Origin: Cocos nucifera
Taxonomy: Eukaryota; Streptophyta; Magnoliopsida; Arecales; Arecaceae
Assembly: GCA_006176705.1 (NCBI GenBank)
Contig: QRFJ01000058.1
Coordinates: forward strand, 248,001-312,000
DNA length: 64,000 bases
Direction: 5' to 3'
Below, piece by piece: positions 21,244 through 34,454 of the stretch; within the stretch, counting starts at the first letter, position 1; each line of letters starts with the position of its first letter. The notes below the pieces were generated by a model. It was given only the letters and a program-made list of their open reading frames with translations. It was not told the origin of the DNA and ran no database searches. A program made the translations under genes and the position numbers.

Positions 21244-23621
21244 TATTAGATAATACGGTGGTTTCGTATGTATAGTTTTAAAACTTTTTAAAACTAGATT
21301 TATGTACAGCAAAAATAAATAAATTAAAAAAAAAATTAATTTAAAAAATATATACTAAATTAGATCTAAAAATCATGCTCTGAATCTTGATATGAACATG
21401 CTCCAAAATCTAAAATCAAAAATAAGAAACAAAAGATGAAGGGAGATCCGATCTCCGTACCTGATTATTTCGGATCCTGCGGATATCCAGGGTTCCAATC
21501 ATAGCCGTGCAAGTGCCCAGCCTTTGCTGGTATTCATACAGAGATGATCTCGATCGAAGCTCGAAGGCTACTAGTGTGCTAGCACCTTGCAGGGCTCGCT
21601 CCTTACACTTGGATCTGGACTTCTTCTTTTAGATCTCGAAAAATAGGGCTGCAGCACGAATCTTTTATGTTGATCTAATGAGATCTAAATTTAAAGCCTA
21701 GAAGAGGAAGAACCTTTTTCTTCTCTTTCTTTCTCTCTAATCTCTCTTTTGGATCTCAAATCAGATTTGAGATCCATTGGGGCATTGGAAGATCAAGGGA
21801 AGGAAGAAAGAAGGGTGTGAGATGAGGTGGTGGCAAGGAAGAAACCCCTCTATCCTAACTCACGCACACATGCCCCCTCTTCTCTGATTTTTATCGCACA
21901 AAATCTCTTTTCTCATATCCCAAATCTAATAAGAATCTGATCCTATCAGATTAGAGTTTGAATAGACTCAAATCCTTTTAGAAAATAGTCCTAGATAAGA
22001 AGGGGAGGCGCCAACTTGCGCCTCCTCTTATCTCACACATGCTAAGAAAAAGGGGGGCACTTTTCAGTACCCCCCTTCTCTCATTTTCATGTGAAACATG
22101 AGAGAGAAACCCTAAGAGAGAGTGGTTGGCTTCTTGGTTTAATTGGATTTCAAATTTGATTCGATTTGAATCCGATTCGAGCTCAATATGAATCAAATTC
22201 GAAAAGCTATCAAACCAGATCTAAAAAGACTATCAAATTTGATTCAATCAGGATTGAAATCCAAGTCTAACTTAGATAATTAAACTCAAATAGCCTTAAA
22301 TTAAGTCAATCTTAATTAAATTAAATTTAATTTAAATTAATTAGGACTTTATCTATAATTTAAATAGACTCAATTAATTGCGACACTTGCAATTAAATCC
22401 CTCTACTAACAATTAGTAGTTACTAAATCTATAACGATTATAAATTAGCAATTTTCAAATTCAAACCGTCAATCCAATTGATAATTTAAATTGGATCCAA
22501 GCAGTTGATTTAGTCAAGCTCCTTTTGTGTGTAACCCCTCAGATTTTATTATTCTGGTAGCGAGACATACTGTGATCTCCATTATAGTATTATTGAAACT
22601 CTTTTTGATGGCTTAGAATGATTTCAACTCACTCCAAGAAGGATCATTGATCCAAAAATAATCCTTGTGAGTTCTCACAGTCCACTAGTAACACCTAATA
22701 GCATGTAGTGGCAACCGAGCAGAATAAAGGAATGAATTCTTAGATGCAGTTACCATGTGATACAGTCCCTCTATCATAAATCTCGACTAGATGGAGGTCA
22801 TGGAGAACTTATCAAATCCCATTATTAGTCATATGCCAGATTGGCTCGATTCGAGTTCATTCATGAATCCTATGAAATTTTTTTCTAATATTCACTCTTA
22901 CTCTAGCCAGAGACTTTTTGAACTTAGCCTCATGAATCGCATAGGACTACTCCTTTTTTACCAAGGTCGATAAATTCTATTTAGATGCATCCTGCTCAAA
23001 TAGCAAACCTAAACCTACTGTAGCCAACATCCACAGCAAGAACCTAGATGCATCTTGCTCAAATAGCAAACCTAAACCTACTGTAGCCAACATCCACAGC
23101 AAGAACCCGAATGGCTGGGATCAAGAAAATGTACAGTCAAACTAAGTAGCCTTGCTGTGAATAGCCAACACATCGTAGGTCAAAGGATCAGTTACACTAC
23201 TACAGTATTAAGAAAATCACTAACGAGTGAGCAGACATCCAAGTGATTTCTCATGATGGTCATGATCGATGCAAGTTGTTCTTTAACAATCATCTATACT
23301 CTCACCCCAGTGTCTCCATACTATAGACTCATGACTCATCTTTCCAGAAGAGAGGTAATCTATACACTGATCTAACTGGATTAATCACTATCCTTTATGA
23401 TGATTCTTCCATCAGTAGTATTTAAAAATTAATCACTAATAATGTATGTTTCAAATTTTCAACACTTTGAGAATATACAAAATCATCTTTATTAATTTCT
23501 AGGATAATTCATAGACACATACGACATGAATGGTAATAAAAACTACTCATCAAGTACAAAAATATGTCCTAATGAAAGATATGTGTCAATCAAGATTGGC
23601 TTCTAGGGCATACATCTAACA
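21244..23621 (-). repeat. 3' LTR of Copia-1
   Basis: The plus strand runs from TATTAGATAATACGG (family TGTTAGACAATGAGG) to GGCATACATCTAACA, 2378 bp. It aligns along its length with 49173-51396. The minus-strand start TGTTAGATGTATGCCCTAG resembles the LTR start of Angela/BARE-type Copia elements (inference). It contains a tandem 63-bp duplication absent from the other LTR. Confidence 0.88.
22982..23107. repeat. 63-bp tandem duplication inside the Copia-1 3' LTR
   Basis: 22982-23044 and 23045-23107 are identical except for one base (CATCCTGC versus CATCTTGC). The 5' LTR has only one unit at the equivalent place (about 50885-50948). Confidence 0.93.
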
Positions 23622-23634
23622 ATCTTTCACTTGC
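23622..23634 (-). other. polypurine tract of Copia-1
   Basis: The minus strand reads GCAAGTGAAAGAT followed by the LTR start TGTTAGATG. The AAGTGRRAGAT form is usual in plant Copia elements. Confidence 0.75.
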
Positions 23635-23639
23635 ATTAA

Positions 23640-24682
23640 AGCCAATCTGCAATATACCTAAACCCCATCTTCTCAAGTCAGGCTTCGATCTTTGGCTGGC
23701 TAAGTAACTTGGATCTACTACATCCTATGTGGAGTAAACTCTCTACACCTTTATGTATTTCTACTCGAGGCAATTGCGTATTACTGCTGCTTTATGTGTT
23801 TGAATTTCTGATGAGATCTTGGCTCCTTAATGAGGGCTATTAGCCATTATCTTTACAATACAGTGTTTCATGGCGTCTGATAGCATGACATTTAGTTCCA
23901 CAACTAATATAAAAAGTAGAATGCATTCTTCACATCTACAGCATAGTCAACTTCCAATTATTAGTTGCTTGGAACCCTTCCAACACACCGAACCAATATA
24001 GCTCAAGAATACACTCTGATGTAGATATTCTACCATTACTATCAGTGTATCCTCCAACTCTTAGCTCTAATCCTTCTCCAAAGATTAGAAATAAATCCTT
24101 CATGCTTCTCAAGTACTTAGGGATGTTTTCACAGCAACCTAATGCTCTCAGCCTAAATTTGACTAATATTTGCTTGTGACTCTCACAGTAAGATATATAT
24201 ATCAACTCAAGTATATAGCATGGCATCCACCTATGCCCAAGAGGATAATAGATCCCTCTTAGAGGTTTCTATATGAATCCTTTCAGCACCTCTTCTATGT
24301 TCTTTTCTAAGAAAATTCAAATATCCTTTAAGATTTATCTTTATAGACCTTTATTCCTAGAATATAGGATTCTTGTCCTAAGTCTTTCAAGAAAATTCTA
24401 TATACAACCACATTTTAGCCAATGTTAGCAATGGACATTTCCATTGACCTTCATGCAAACACATAATTCCTCCTCATTTTTGATGAAATTAAATAATTTG
24501 ATCATATCATTAACATGAGTATTCCAACTCTGAGATACTTGCTTAAATCTATGTATGGACCTTTGCTTTATGATCTGCATCACTAGAAGTGAAATCCATA
24601 GGCCTCTTCATTTAGATTTCTTTCCAAGATGTCCATTCAGAAGGGCTATCTATACATCTATATCTTGGGGTTCATGTCTAAC
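23640..24682 (-). pseudogene. Copia-1 RT (C-terminal part) and RNase H remnant
   Basis: From the insertion point downward, minus-strand pieces read IALLNGHLGKKSK (for the RT motif DVKTAFLNG), IHRFKQVSQSWN (for YGLKQASRSW) and IKLFNFIKNEEE. Further on comes KYLRSMKDLFLIFGEG with GGYTDSN, the start of RNase H. The order and spacing fit Copia RT-RNase H, but stops and frameshifts are frequent and the catalytic centre is not readable as an intact block. The remainder of RT would lie on the other side of Copia-2. Confidence 0.8.
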
Positions 24683-26707
24683 TATTGAAAACTATGTCCC
24701 AAAGTCAATCGTCAATCTGTTGATGGTTGAGCTAATTTATGTAAATGCATATGAATTAATTATTCATAAATGTTATTTGGCATCTTCATCACAAATATGC
24801 ATCTTCTTTTAATGAACTTCTTTATTGTGATGAAGTTCTTAGGACTATTTAAAATTAATAAAAAAGAATTTATCGTTTAGTCCTTAAATCATGTTTGCGA
24901 TCAAATGATATGCCATTAAAAAGGATGATGATATTTATCAAGTATAGATCATTGTATGCCATGATGGTTAGTTGTCCTCATAATCAAGGAGTGTGTGACA
25001 CTGGTATGGCATACAAGTGAGATGTGGGAGCACATTATCATCAAATAGTGACTCAGTTGCTAAGTGCTTTGCTATCAAGAGTAACTCGCAAAGGGTATGG
25101 GCATGAGTGTTTCTTAGATCTGAAATTATCACAGTAACTTGCAAGCAACTTACTGTACTTTGATACCAAACTATCTATATTTTTAATGCAGTGACAGAAA
25201 GTTACTGAATACAGTCAAGTACTTGCAAAGTTTGTGTATGAGTCAAGATGTGATTGATTTATCCAAACTATTGGAGATAATATATCATTGTATTTTAATT
25301 TTGTAAAGCCTTGGCCAAGGTAATCTATGTGATGAATTTGAAAAATTAAAATATAATATGGATGACTCAATCAGGATTGACAGCAAACCCTAGGTCATCC
25401 TGAGCATTTAGGATCAAAGAGATGAATCATATGGTAACCATATACCAAGGTTTTTGAATATTGCTTTACAAATATTTGACCTATCCGGACGTCGGAAACC
25501 ATTGCTAGATGATATCTTCGATTAGTATAGGAAATTGTTCTTATGCTATCGACTTAGTATTCGAACCTATGGAGTCATGTACTAAGTCAAACAAAGTAGG
25601 AAGGAATTGACTTAAATTCTATATGTTTAATTTAGAAATATAAGACTTGATTGAGCATATGAATTTACTTAATTAAAAATTAAGTTATAGGTCATATGAA
25701 ATTAAATACTAACTATGTCAAGCTAGCACTTGATATGAGGTGCAGGTTTAATTTCAGGGATGAATTTTATCTGGTCAATGATCCAAGAATTTTAAGAGAA
25801 TAATTTTAAGTTATAATTATTTTAGATCAGATCTAATCTAATTGGACTTGACTTATTTGTGGCTAATTGGTTTAATTGGTCAAGTTAGACTTACACCTGA
25901 ACCCAAATTAGATTAGGTTCAGTAGCCTTTCGAATTTAGTTTGAATCAGATTTGAATTAGATTCAAATTGAACTCAAACTTGAACCTAATTAGATTAGAC
26001 TCACTAAGCCACATAAACCAAGGATTATCTCTCATCATGGTCGACCAAGAGGGAGTAGGGGGCATTAAGATTGGTGCCTCTCTCTTAGGGCATGCAGCTT
26101 GTGGATAGAATCTATGAGTTGGCACTTTAGTGGATCGAATCCATAAGTTGGCACTTCTCCTAATTGATTTAGGATTTCTTATGTTTAAAGAAACATGAGT
26201 CCTAACCAATAGGATTTTGACCAAATCTAGGACTTTTTGACTATAAATTAAGGGGACTCCTAGGCATGTGAGACATGCAATCTAGAGGAAATCAAGAGAG
26301 AAAGAGAGATCAAGAGAGCAAAATGTGGGCGTGAGCATAGGTTGGGCGTCCCCTTCTTTTGGGCATCCCAACTTCTTGGCCATCATCTTTTTGGACCTTC
26401 TTCTCCTCTGGCATGGTGATCCCCTTGAATGGAGCATCTTCTCTTGGCTTGAGATTTGATCTTAAGGTTTTCCTTCAGCGAAGATTTTCATCCCCCCTTC
26501 CTACTGAGTTTGGCATGCACGCGAAGTAGAGGATTTGCACATTCAGATCTCGCAAAGTATCAAACTTAAGAAGTCTTAATTTTTGATTTATTTTTATACT
26601 ACAAAATCAAGATAACCATTCATATTTGATATGAAAAATTTTTTGAATTAAATCTATCCACCTTTTCTTGGCTTTTGGTTGCGAACCAAAAACATATTTT
26701 CCTTTCA
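24683..26707 (+). repeat. 5' LTR of Copia-2
   Basis: It runs from TATTGAAAACTATG to ATTTTCCTTTCA, 2025 bp, and aligns with 32428-34449 along its whole length with scattered substitutions. The likely leader region near 26250 includes CTATAAATTAAGGGGAC, a possible TATA box. Confidence 0.9.
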
Positions 26708-26709
26708 AT

Positions 26710-26721
26710 TAGTATCAGAGC
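26710..26721 (+). other. primer-binding site of Copia-2
   Basis: TAGTATCAGAGC, two bases after the LTR, matches the initiator tRNA-Met site TGGTATCAGAGC with one change. Confidence 0.88.
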
Positions 26722-28848
26722 AGGTTTTTATGTATGTATTGTAGATTTCATGATTTTTTCTGTATTTCTCTGATCTGATTTTGATTAGATTTTTTACATG
26801 AGATCAAAGTACATTTTGATCTAATTCTTTCATAATTTTTTCATCTAGTTTTGATCTAGTTATCAGATCAAAAATAGTCTCTAAAAATAGGATTGCTAAA
26901 AATCTATTTTACCAGAAATATTTTAGCAGCTTTTTATTCAATTAAAAATCTAGTTATAATCTATTTTAAATCTATATCTGACAAATTTTTATGAAAGTAT
27001 TTTATTTGTAAAATAGGTATTTGAATTCTGAAATTGTTTTGACAAGTTTTCAGATTAGTTTGAACAAAAATAAAGGCATGTGTTTGATCATCATGTAAAT
27101 CTGAAATTACCTATGCATGCATAATAAGGTTTTGGATAGATTTCTTTATGAATCTAGATCTGAATTTTCTTTTTTATAAGTTGTATAAATGAAAGTTCAG
27201 ATCTAAATTAATACATGATGATAGTCTAATAAGATTAGATAATGATATGATCATGTATGCACGCCTTGATTGATTTTGATCAATGTACATGTAGATGTAA
27301 CTTTTTTTTTTTTAAAATTAGATTTTTAATCTGAGTAGTATAATAATCAGATTGGGTAGATCGCCATGGCTGAACGGTCATAGGAGAAAAGTAGGGTTTC
27401 ACAGTCTTTTCCTCCCATTTGATGGGATTCTCCTATAGCGTGTAGGGGTGTTGTTGCGATTATTACTCTTAAAGATGAATAACAAAAAGAATTTTAAAAT
27501 TAGTTTAGATCTAATATGAGATATTAGAGATCTGAAATTAATTCAATTATCATGCATAGAAACTAGTTTTGAGGTACCAAACTCGAACCCATGTCAACCA
27601 TGCGGTCAATTAAGAATTAAGAGTTGTTTGTTAGGATCTAGAATTATGAATTAAAAATCCTAAAATAATTGTATAATACATAGGTCAATGGGTTAGCATG
27701 AATCAGGTCAATTAATTAGATTAGATCTAGGGTTAAAATTAAAGAATAAACTTAACAAGAGTAAAAGATCAAATTTAACCAAATATTAATTTAGATTAGG
27801 TTAAAGACACTCTAAATCAAATACAATAGTTATAGTTGGTCAAGTCCATATATTTAATTAGACCAAATGGACTTGATTGTGGCTCAACGATTGAGCCCAG
27901 ATTATTAGGTGGATCCAATCAAAACTAATTAACCAGTTGGTATCTAAGATAAGTTTGACAGTTTTAACCAATGGTCTTTAATTGGGAGCTATTCGCATAG
28001 ATAGTGTCTATGGTGAGTTAATGACATATCCCTCCCACTGATCTTACTTACTTGGCTATCTTGGTAAAATTATGTTTGATTAGATCACTTGATGATTCGA
28101 GCTAATCCATGTCAATTAGGTAAATCAATATGACTAATTTAGGTGCCCCTAGACTAGCTTATCACTAATCTTCTTTGATCTGACTTGGTGAAGTCAGTGG
28201 AAGGATCATGATTAACTGGTCAATCTCTTCTCTATTTTTAAATCACATGTAATCTAAATTTTTTAAATTATTAGATCCTTAAAAATGATAAAGTTATGAG
28301 GATAACTGAGTCATAGCCTTCCATTAAGGTGGATGGTAATCGATCCAATTATCTAGATAAACATTGGAGGTGCCTTACACCTAGTGTTCATTTGAATATT
28401 AGAATTATCTATCCATTATATGATGATTAGGATGCACTCTCTGAACGACAATTAGGTTAGCCGAAGCTTTTCTTAGCCTGATCATTATTCATTTGATGCA
28501 CTGAACTCAGTCATGTTAATGGTTGGACCTAACCAGACCTTTCAGTAGAGGCTAAAGCCTACTAAAAAGAAACCTGGGCAAAATAATTTACTAAAAGTTA
28601 TTTGGAGAAATAATTAGTTGAGAACCTATCCGTAGATACACATGGGTTGGTCAGAACTTTTCTCAGACCTGTTGTTGTCTATGTGGATTCTAGTACCCAC
28701 TAAGGAGTTAGTATAATTCATCGAATTGGAGGTAGAGGCTATCAATTCTTATAAAATAGTGGAAGAATCTTTAGACTAACATCCAAGTCTTTAGAATTAA
28801 ATAATTTATATACTAATAAGATCTTTATTTTTCATTCAGTTAAAAAGA
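26722..28848 (+). other. Copia-2 untranslated leader
   Basis: About 2.1 kb of AT-rich sequence with no sustained frame. It includes CGCCATGGCTGAACGGTCAT near 27362, whose counterpart on the other strand appears in the Copia-1 leader near 48585, so the two Copia families share leader sequence. Confidence 0.65.
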
Positions 28849-29260
28849 ATGGCTAGTATTTTATTGCTCTATTTACTGTTGGACAATGACAAGCTTATAG
28901 GATCTAATGTCAATAATTGGTACTGAAAATTAAGAGTTGTTTTAAAGCATGAGCAGATTCTATATGTTCTTATGAATCCAGCACCTAAGAAGCCTGCTTC
29001 GAATGTTCATGGTGTGATTTGAGATACTTACTAAAAGTGGCCCAATGATCACACCATGGTGAGTTGCATTATGTGGGCCATGATGAACGAGGAGTTTACT
29101 CATAAGTTTTAGGATGCTCAGCCAAAGAAAATGATTCAAGTGTTGAATGAATCCTTCGACACTCTTGGAGGAAAGGTGCATCATGTTGGGGTGTCTCAGT
29201 CCCTTCAAAACAAGAAGTCCATTGCTAACCCAAGTTAGGCAGATTGAAAGAGAAATTATC
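28849..29260 (+). pseudogene. Copia-2 gag remnant
   Basis: The ATG at 28849 opens MASILLLYLLLDNDKL. It is followed by LRVVLKHEQILYVLMNPAPK and MMNEEFTHKF, the pattern of the UBN2-type gag of plant Copia elements (VLK.E..LYV, M...LQ..F). Several stops interrupt it. No zinc knuckle is readable after it. Confidence 0.78.
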
Positions 29261-29299
29261 CTCTTGATCCAAATAGACTAAACAAGAGAAAGCAGCAAG

Positions 29300-30690
29300 G
29301 AGTTGCTGATCAAGATTATTATATGATAACACCTTGCAATTTTTTTGTTTATGATACTACTACCTGAGTATTGGATACTGAAAGTCTAGTTCATATATGC
29401 AATTCATAGCATGGACTTCAGGTTAGTAAAAAGTTTAAGAACGATGAAAAATTCCTAAATGTTAGGGATGGAAGTAATGTTCTAGTCCTAGCATCAAAAA
29501 TTATTGAGCTTGTTTTCAAAATATATAATATCATTAAGTGATTGTCACTATTGTCCATCCTTTATGATGAATATAATATCTATAGGACTTTTGACCCAAG
29601 ATGGTTATTTCTTATCAATAAAAAAAAATTATTGTAATATCATTATGAAAGATGTTATAATAATGTATGGATAATTAAGAAATGATATTTATATTTTATC
29701 ATAGCCTATTAGTATAATGTACACATCAAACAAACATCCAAAATTAGATAATATCATCGATGCCTATCTTTGACACGGTCAGCTCGATCATATAAACAAG
29801 AAAATGATCAACAAGTTAGTCAAAGAGGAAATCCTCGACATCAATAATTATGAATCATTAACGAACTGTGAGTCCTATCTTCTTGAAAAGATGACTAAGT
29901 TATCCTTTATTGGAAAGGGTGAACGGGCTAGTGATGTTCTGGGCTAGTACATAATGATGTATATGTGGACTAATGAATACTTATGCAAGAGGTGGGTATT
30001 ACTACTTTATTTTATTTACTGACAACCTATATAGGTATGGGTATATCTATCTTATGAAGAGTAAATTAGAATCATTTGAAATATTCAAACGATATCATAA
30101 TGAGGTAGAAAAATAACTTAGAAAGAGTATTAAAATTTTTCAATCAAATTGAGGAGGTAAATATCTTTTCAATGAGTTTTTGACATATCTAGAAGAGAAT
30201 GAAATTCTCTCTCAATGAACCTCTTTTGAAACACCACAACATAATGGGATGTCAGAAAGGAGGAATCGAACCCTGTTGAACATGGTTTGATCCATGATGG
30301 AGTTTGCAAGTCTGTTAATTTTTTTTGGAGGTTATGTACTTGAGACTGCTTGTTTTGTTCTGAATAATGTTTCGAGCAAATATGTTACAAAGACCCCATG
30401 TGAGATATGGACTGAGCATAGGTCGACACTCTCTTACCTTAGGATTTAGGGTTGTTCGGCTTATGTAAAATATTTATAGATAGATAAACTTGGACCTATG
30501 TTAGATAGATGCTTGTTTATAGGGTATCTCAAGGAAACTAAGGGATATTACTTCTACCTTACTAAAGAACAAAGGATGTTCGTCAGCAATAGGATAATCT
30601 TTTTAGAAAAAGAGTTCCTTAAGGAAGAAATAATTACCTCTAAATTTAAATTTGATGAAGTTCAATAGGTAGAAGAACCAACCTAAATAA
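29300..30690 (+). pseudogene. Copia-2 protease and integrase remnant
   Basis: The protease region reads FVYDTTT, VLDTESLVHICNS, VSKKFKNDEKFLNVRDGSN; the active-site D-T-G is changed to D-T-E. From about 29800 come the pre-integrase region (KLVKEEILDINNYES, CESYLLEKMTKLSFIGKGER) and the integrase core, whose end is clear: TPQHNGMSERRNRTLLNMV and YVTKTPCEIW, GYLKETKGYYFY. Many stops and frameshifts are present. The order protease-integrase before RT identifies Copia. Confidence 0.82.
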
Positions 30691-30854
30691 CTAAACCTGA
30701 ACCAGATTTGATTAGATCAAATTTAAAGCCTAATGTACCTATATCTTTAAGATGATCTAGTAGAGTATCATCTCAGTCGAACATATACTATGGTTTCTTA
30801 GTTCAGGATGGTGATCTTATCGAGCTCAATGAGAATGATGAGAATTTATTATCT

Positions 30855-32393
30855 ACATGGATGCAATGCAGAGATTTGACTCTGATAAATGGCTTGAAGC
30901 CATGAAATTCAAAATGGAGTATATAAAGGTCAAAGATGTATGGATATTAGTTCATCCACATGAAGGGATAAAATTCATAGGGTATAAGTGGATCTTCAAA
31001 AGAAAAAGAGGCATAGACCGAAAGGTGAAGATCTATAAAGCTCATCTGGTTATTAAAGGATATCATCAATATTATGGTATAGACTATGACGAGATGTTTT
31101 CTCCTATAGCAATGCTCAAGTTCATTTAGATTATGTTTGTGGTAGCAGCACATCTAGACTATAAAATCTAGAAAATAAATGTTTTGACAGTTTTCTTAAA
31201 TGGAGAGTAGGTCAAAGAGGTGTAAATGATACAACCTGAAAGGTTTACATCCATAGATAAGTCTATGGTATGTAAGCTTTAGAGATCCATTTATGGATTG
31301 AAACAAGCATTTAGAAGTTAGAACATATGTTTTGATAAGACGAACAAAATATATGACTTCGTTAAGAATAGAGAAAAGCCCTGCATATACAAATGGACCA
31401 ATGGTTCAGCGATAGTATTTCTTATGTTATATGTGGATAATATTTTCTTAATCGAAAGTGACATCCCTACATTATAAGGAATAAAGATTTGGCTATCATC
31501 ATAGTTCTCTATGAAGGACTTGGAGAAGTATCCTACATCCTAGGTATAAGAATATATAGAGATAGATCTAAGAGGTTGCTTGTGTTGTCCCAGTCCACGT
31601 ACATTAATACTGTGCTGAAGCAATTTTGTATGAAAAATTCTAAGAAGGACTATCTTACGATAGGCCATAAAATTTTTCTTTCAAAGAAGAATTGTCTGAT
31701 AATCCCTCATGAAAGAGAGCGAATGACTACAATTCCATATGCCTCGATGGTGGATTCTATCATGTATGCCATGATATATACAAGATTATATATGGCATAC
31801 TCACTAAGGATAGTGAGCAGATACCAGTCTGATCTAGGAAAGAATCACTAGAAGGTTATGAAAACTATCCTTAAGTATTTAAGAAATATTAAAAAGTAAT
31901 GGCTCATTTGTGGAGAATCATATTTAAAACTTGTAGGACTTACAGACTCTAGTTTTTAATTTGATTATGATAATAGCAAGAGTATGTTAGAATATATATA
32001 TATTCTGAACGGTGGAGCAGTCTACTGAAAAAGTTTCAAGTAGTATATTGTGGCTGACTCATTTATGAGGTGGAGTACATCATAGCATCCGATGCTGCAA
32101 AAAAATCTATATGGCTAAGAAAATTTATCACTGAGCTTGAAGTGGCACCCTCTCTTGATGGTCTAATTTTGCTCTATTGTAATAATACTGGAGCTATTGC
32201 TCAGATAAAAAAACTAAAGGCACATCAGTGGATGAAGCATATTCTGCATCGCTACCATCTTATCCAGAAGATCATGGATCGAGGTGATGTCAACCTTCAG
32301 AAGATTGATGGAAAGAAAAACCTAATTGATTCATTCACTAAAGCCCTTATGGTCAAGGAGTTTGATGATCACAAATCGAAGATGGGTATATGA
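30855..32393 (+). pseudogene. Copia-2 reverse transcriptase and RNase H remnant
   Basis: RT begins MDAMQRFDSDKWLEAMKFKM, then GYKWIFKRKRGIDRKVKIYK and YDEMFSPIAMLKFI. SIYGLKQAFRS precedes the catalytic box, which reads LYVDNIFLIESD, so the second Asp of YVDD is Asn. SMKDLGEVSYILGIRIYRDR and LSQSTYINTVLKQF follow. RNase H at 32070-32393 reads EYIIASDAAKKSIWLRKFI, YCNNTGAIAQIKK, KHILHRYHLIQKIM, the last matching Angela-type elements. The RNase H piece is the longest open frame. The whole is broken by about a dozen stops. Confidence 0.88.
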
Positions 32394-32412
32394 TATTGTA
32401 CCGATTAGCTTT

Positions 32413-32427
32413 AGTCTAAGTGAAAGT
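32413..32427 (+). other. polypurine tract of Copia-2
   Basis: GTCTAAGTGAAAGT lies directly before the LTR start TGTTGAAAAT. The usual plant Copia form is AAGTGGGAGAT. Confidence 0.72.
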
Positions 32428-34449
32428 TGTTGAAAATTATGTTCTAAAGTCAATCGTTAGCCTATTGATGGTTGAGCTAACTTATGTAAATATATATAAA
32501 TTAATTATTAATAAATATTATTTAGCTTCTTCATCATAAATGTGCATCTTTTTTAACAAACTCCTATATTATGATGAAGTCCTTAGGATTATTTAAAATC
32601 GATAAAGAAGAATTTATCATTTAGTCCTTAAATAATATTCGCAACCAAATGATATGCAATTAAAAAGGATGATGATATTTATCGCATATAGATTATTGTG
32701 TGTCATGTTGGTTGGTTGTCCTCGTAATTAAGGAGTATGTGATAATGGTATGACAAATAGGTGAGATGTAGGAGTACATCATCATTGAATAGTGACTCAC
32801 CTGTTGAGTGCTCTACTATCAAGAGCAACTCACAAAAGGTATGGGCATGACTATCCCTCAGACCTGAGATCACCATGGTAACTTGCATGCAACTCACTAT
32901 ACTTTGGTACCAGACTATCTGTATTTCTAATACAGTGATGGAAGGTTACTGGGTATAGTCAAGTACTTGCAAAGTTTGTATGTGAGTTAAGATGGAATTA
33001 ACCCCTCCAGACTATTGGAGATAATGTATCACTATATTTTAATTTAGTAAAGCCTTGGCTAGGATAATCCATGTGATGGATTTGAAAGGTTGAAATATAA
33101 TATGGATGACTTGATCGAGGTTGACAGCAAATCTTAAGTCATCTTGAGCATTAGGATCAAAGGGATGAATCATGCGATAACTATATGTAGAGGTTTCTGA
33201 ATATTGCTTTGCAAATATTCGACCTATCCGGACGTTGGAAACCATTAGTAGATGGTATCTTCGATTAGTATAGAAAATTGTTCCTATGCTACCGGCTTAG
33301 TCTTGAAACCTATGGAGTCATACACTAAGTCAAATAAAGTAGGAAGGAATTGACCTAAAGTCTATCTGTTCAATTTAGAAGTATGAGACTTGATTGAAAA
33401 TATGGATAAACTTAATTGAAAATTAAGTTATAGGTCATATGGAATTAAACACTGACTATGTCAAGCTAGCACTTGACATAAGGTGCAGGTTTAATTCCGA
33501 GGATAAATTTTATTTGGTCAATGATCTAAGAATTTTGAGAGAATAATTTCAAGTTCTAATTATTTTAGATTAGATCTAATCTGATTAAACTTGATTTATT
33601 TATGGCTAATTGGTTTAATTAGTCAAGTTAGACTTGCACCTGAATCCTAATTAGACTAGGTTCAACAGCTTTTCGAATTTGGTTCGAATTGGATTTGAAT
33701 TAGATTTGGATTGAATCCAAAGTTGAACCTAATTAGATTAGACACACTAAGCCACGTAAACTAGGGATTATCTCTCATCATGGGCGACCAAGAGGGAGTA
33801 GGGGGCATTGGGATTGCTGCCTCTCTCCTAGGGCATGAAGCTTATGGATAGGATCTATGAGTTGGCACTTCAGTGGATAGAATCCATGAGTTGGCACTTC
33901 TCCTAATTGATTTAGGATTTCTTATATTTAAAGAAACATGAGTCCCAACAAAAATAGGATTTTGACTAGACTTAGGACTCTTTGTCTATAAATTAAGGGG
34001 ACCCCTGGGCATGTTAGACATGTAATCTAGAGGAAATCAAGAGAGAAAGATAGATCAAAAGAGCAAAAGATGGGCATGAGCATAGGTTGGGCATCCCCTT
34101 CTTTTGGGCATCCCAACTTCTTGGCTGTCCTCTCTTTGGGCCTTCTTCTCCTTCGGCATGGTGATCCCCTAGCTTGGTGCATTCTCTTTTGGCTTGAGAT
34201 TTGATCTCAAGATTTTCCTTCAGTGAAGATCTTCATCCCTTTTTGCTGAATTTGGCATGCACGTGAAGTAGAGAATCTGCACATCCAGATCTCATGAAGC
34301 ATTAGACTTGAGAAGTCTTGGTTTTTAATTTATTTTTTTGCTACAAAATTAAGGTAACCCTTCATATTTGATATGAAAAAGGTTTTAAATTAAATCTATC
34401 CACCTCTTCCTAGCTTTTGGTTATGAACCAAAAATATATTTTCCTTTCA
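32428..34449 (+). repeat. 3' LTR of Copia-2
   Basis: It runs from TGTTGAAAATTATG to TTTTCCTTTCA, 2022 bp. It pairs with the 5' LTR; near-equal length argues against large indels since insertion. Confidence 0.92.
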
Positions 34450-34454
34450 CCAAC

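Larger units (their letters stand above)
24683..34449 (+). mobile_element. Copia-2, complete but decayed Ty1/Copia element (Angela-like)
   Basis: It has LTRs at 24683-26707 and 32428-34449, a primer site at 26710-26721, gag at 28849-29260, protease-integrase to about 30690, and RT-RNase H to 32393. Flanking 5-bp duplications are CTAAC (24678-24682) and CCAAC (34450-34454), one mismatch. The LTR start TGTTGAAAATTATGTYCYAAAG and the RNase H motif favour the Angela lineage (inference). It lies in the RT gene of Copia-1, in opposite orientation. Confidence 0.92.
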
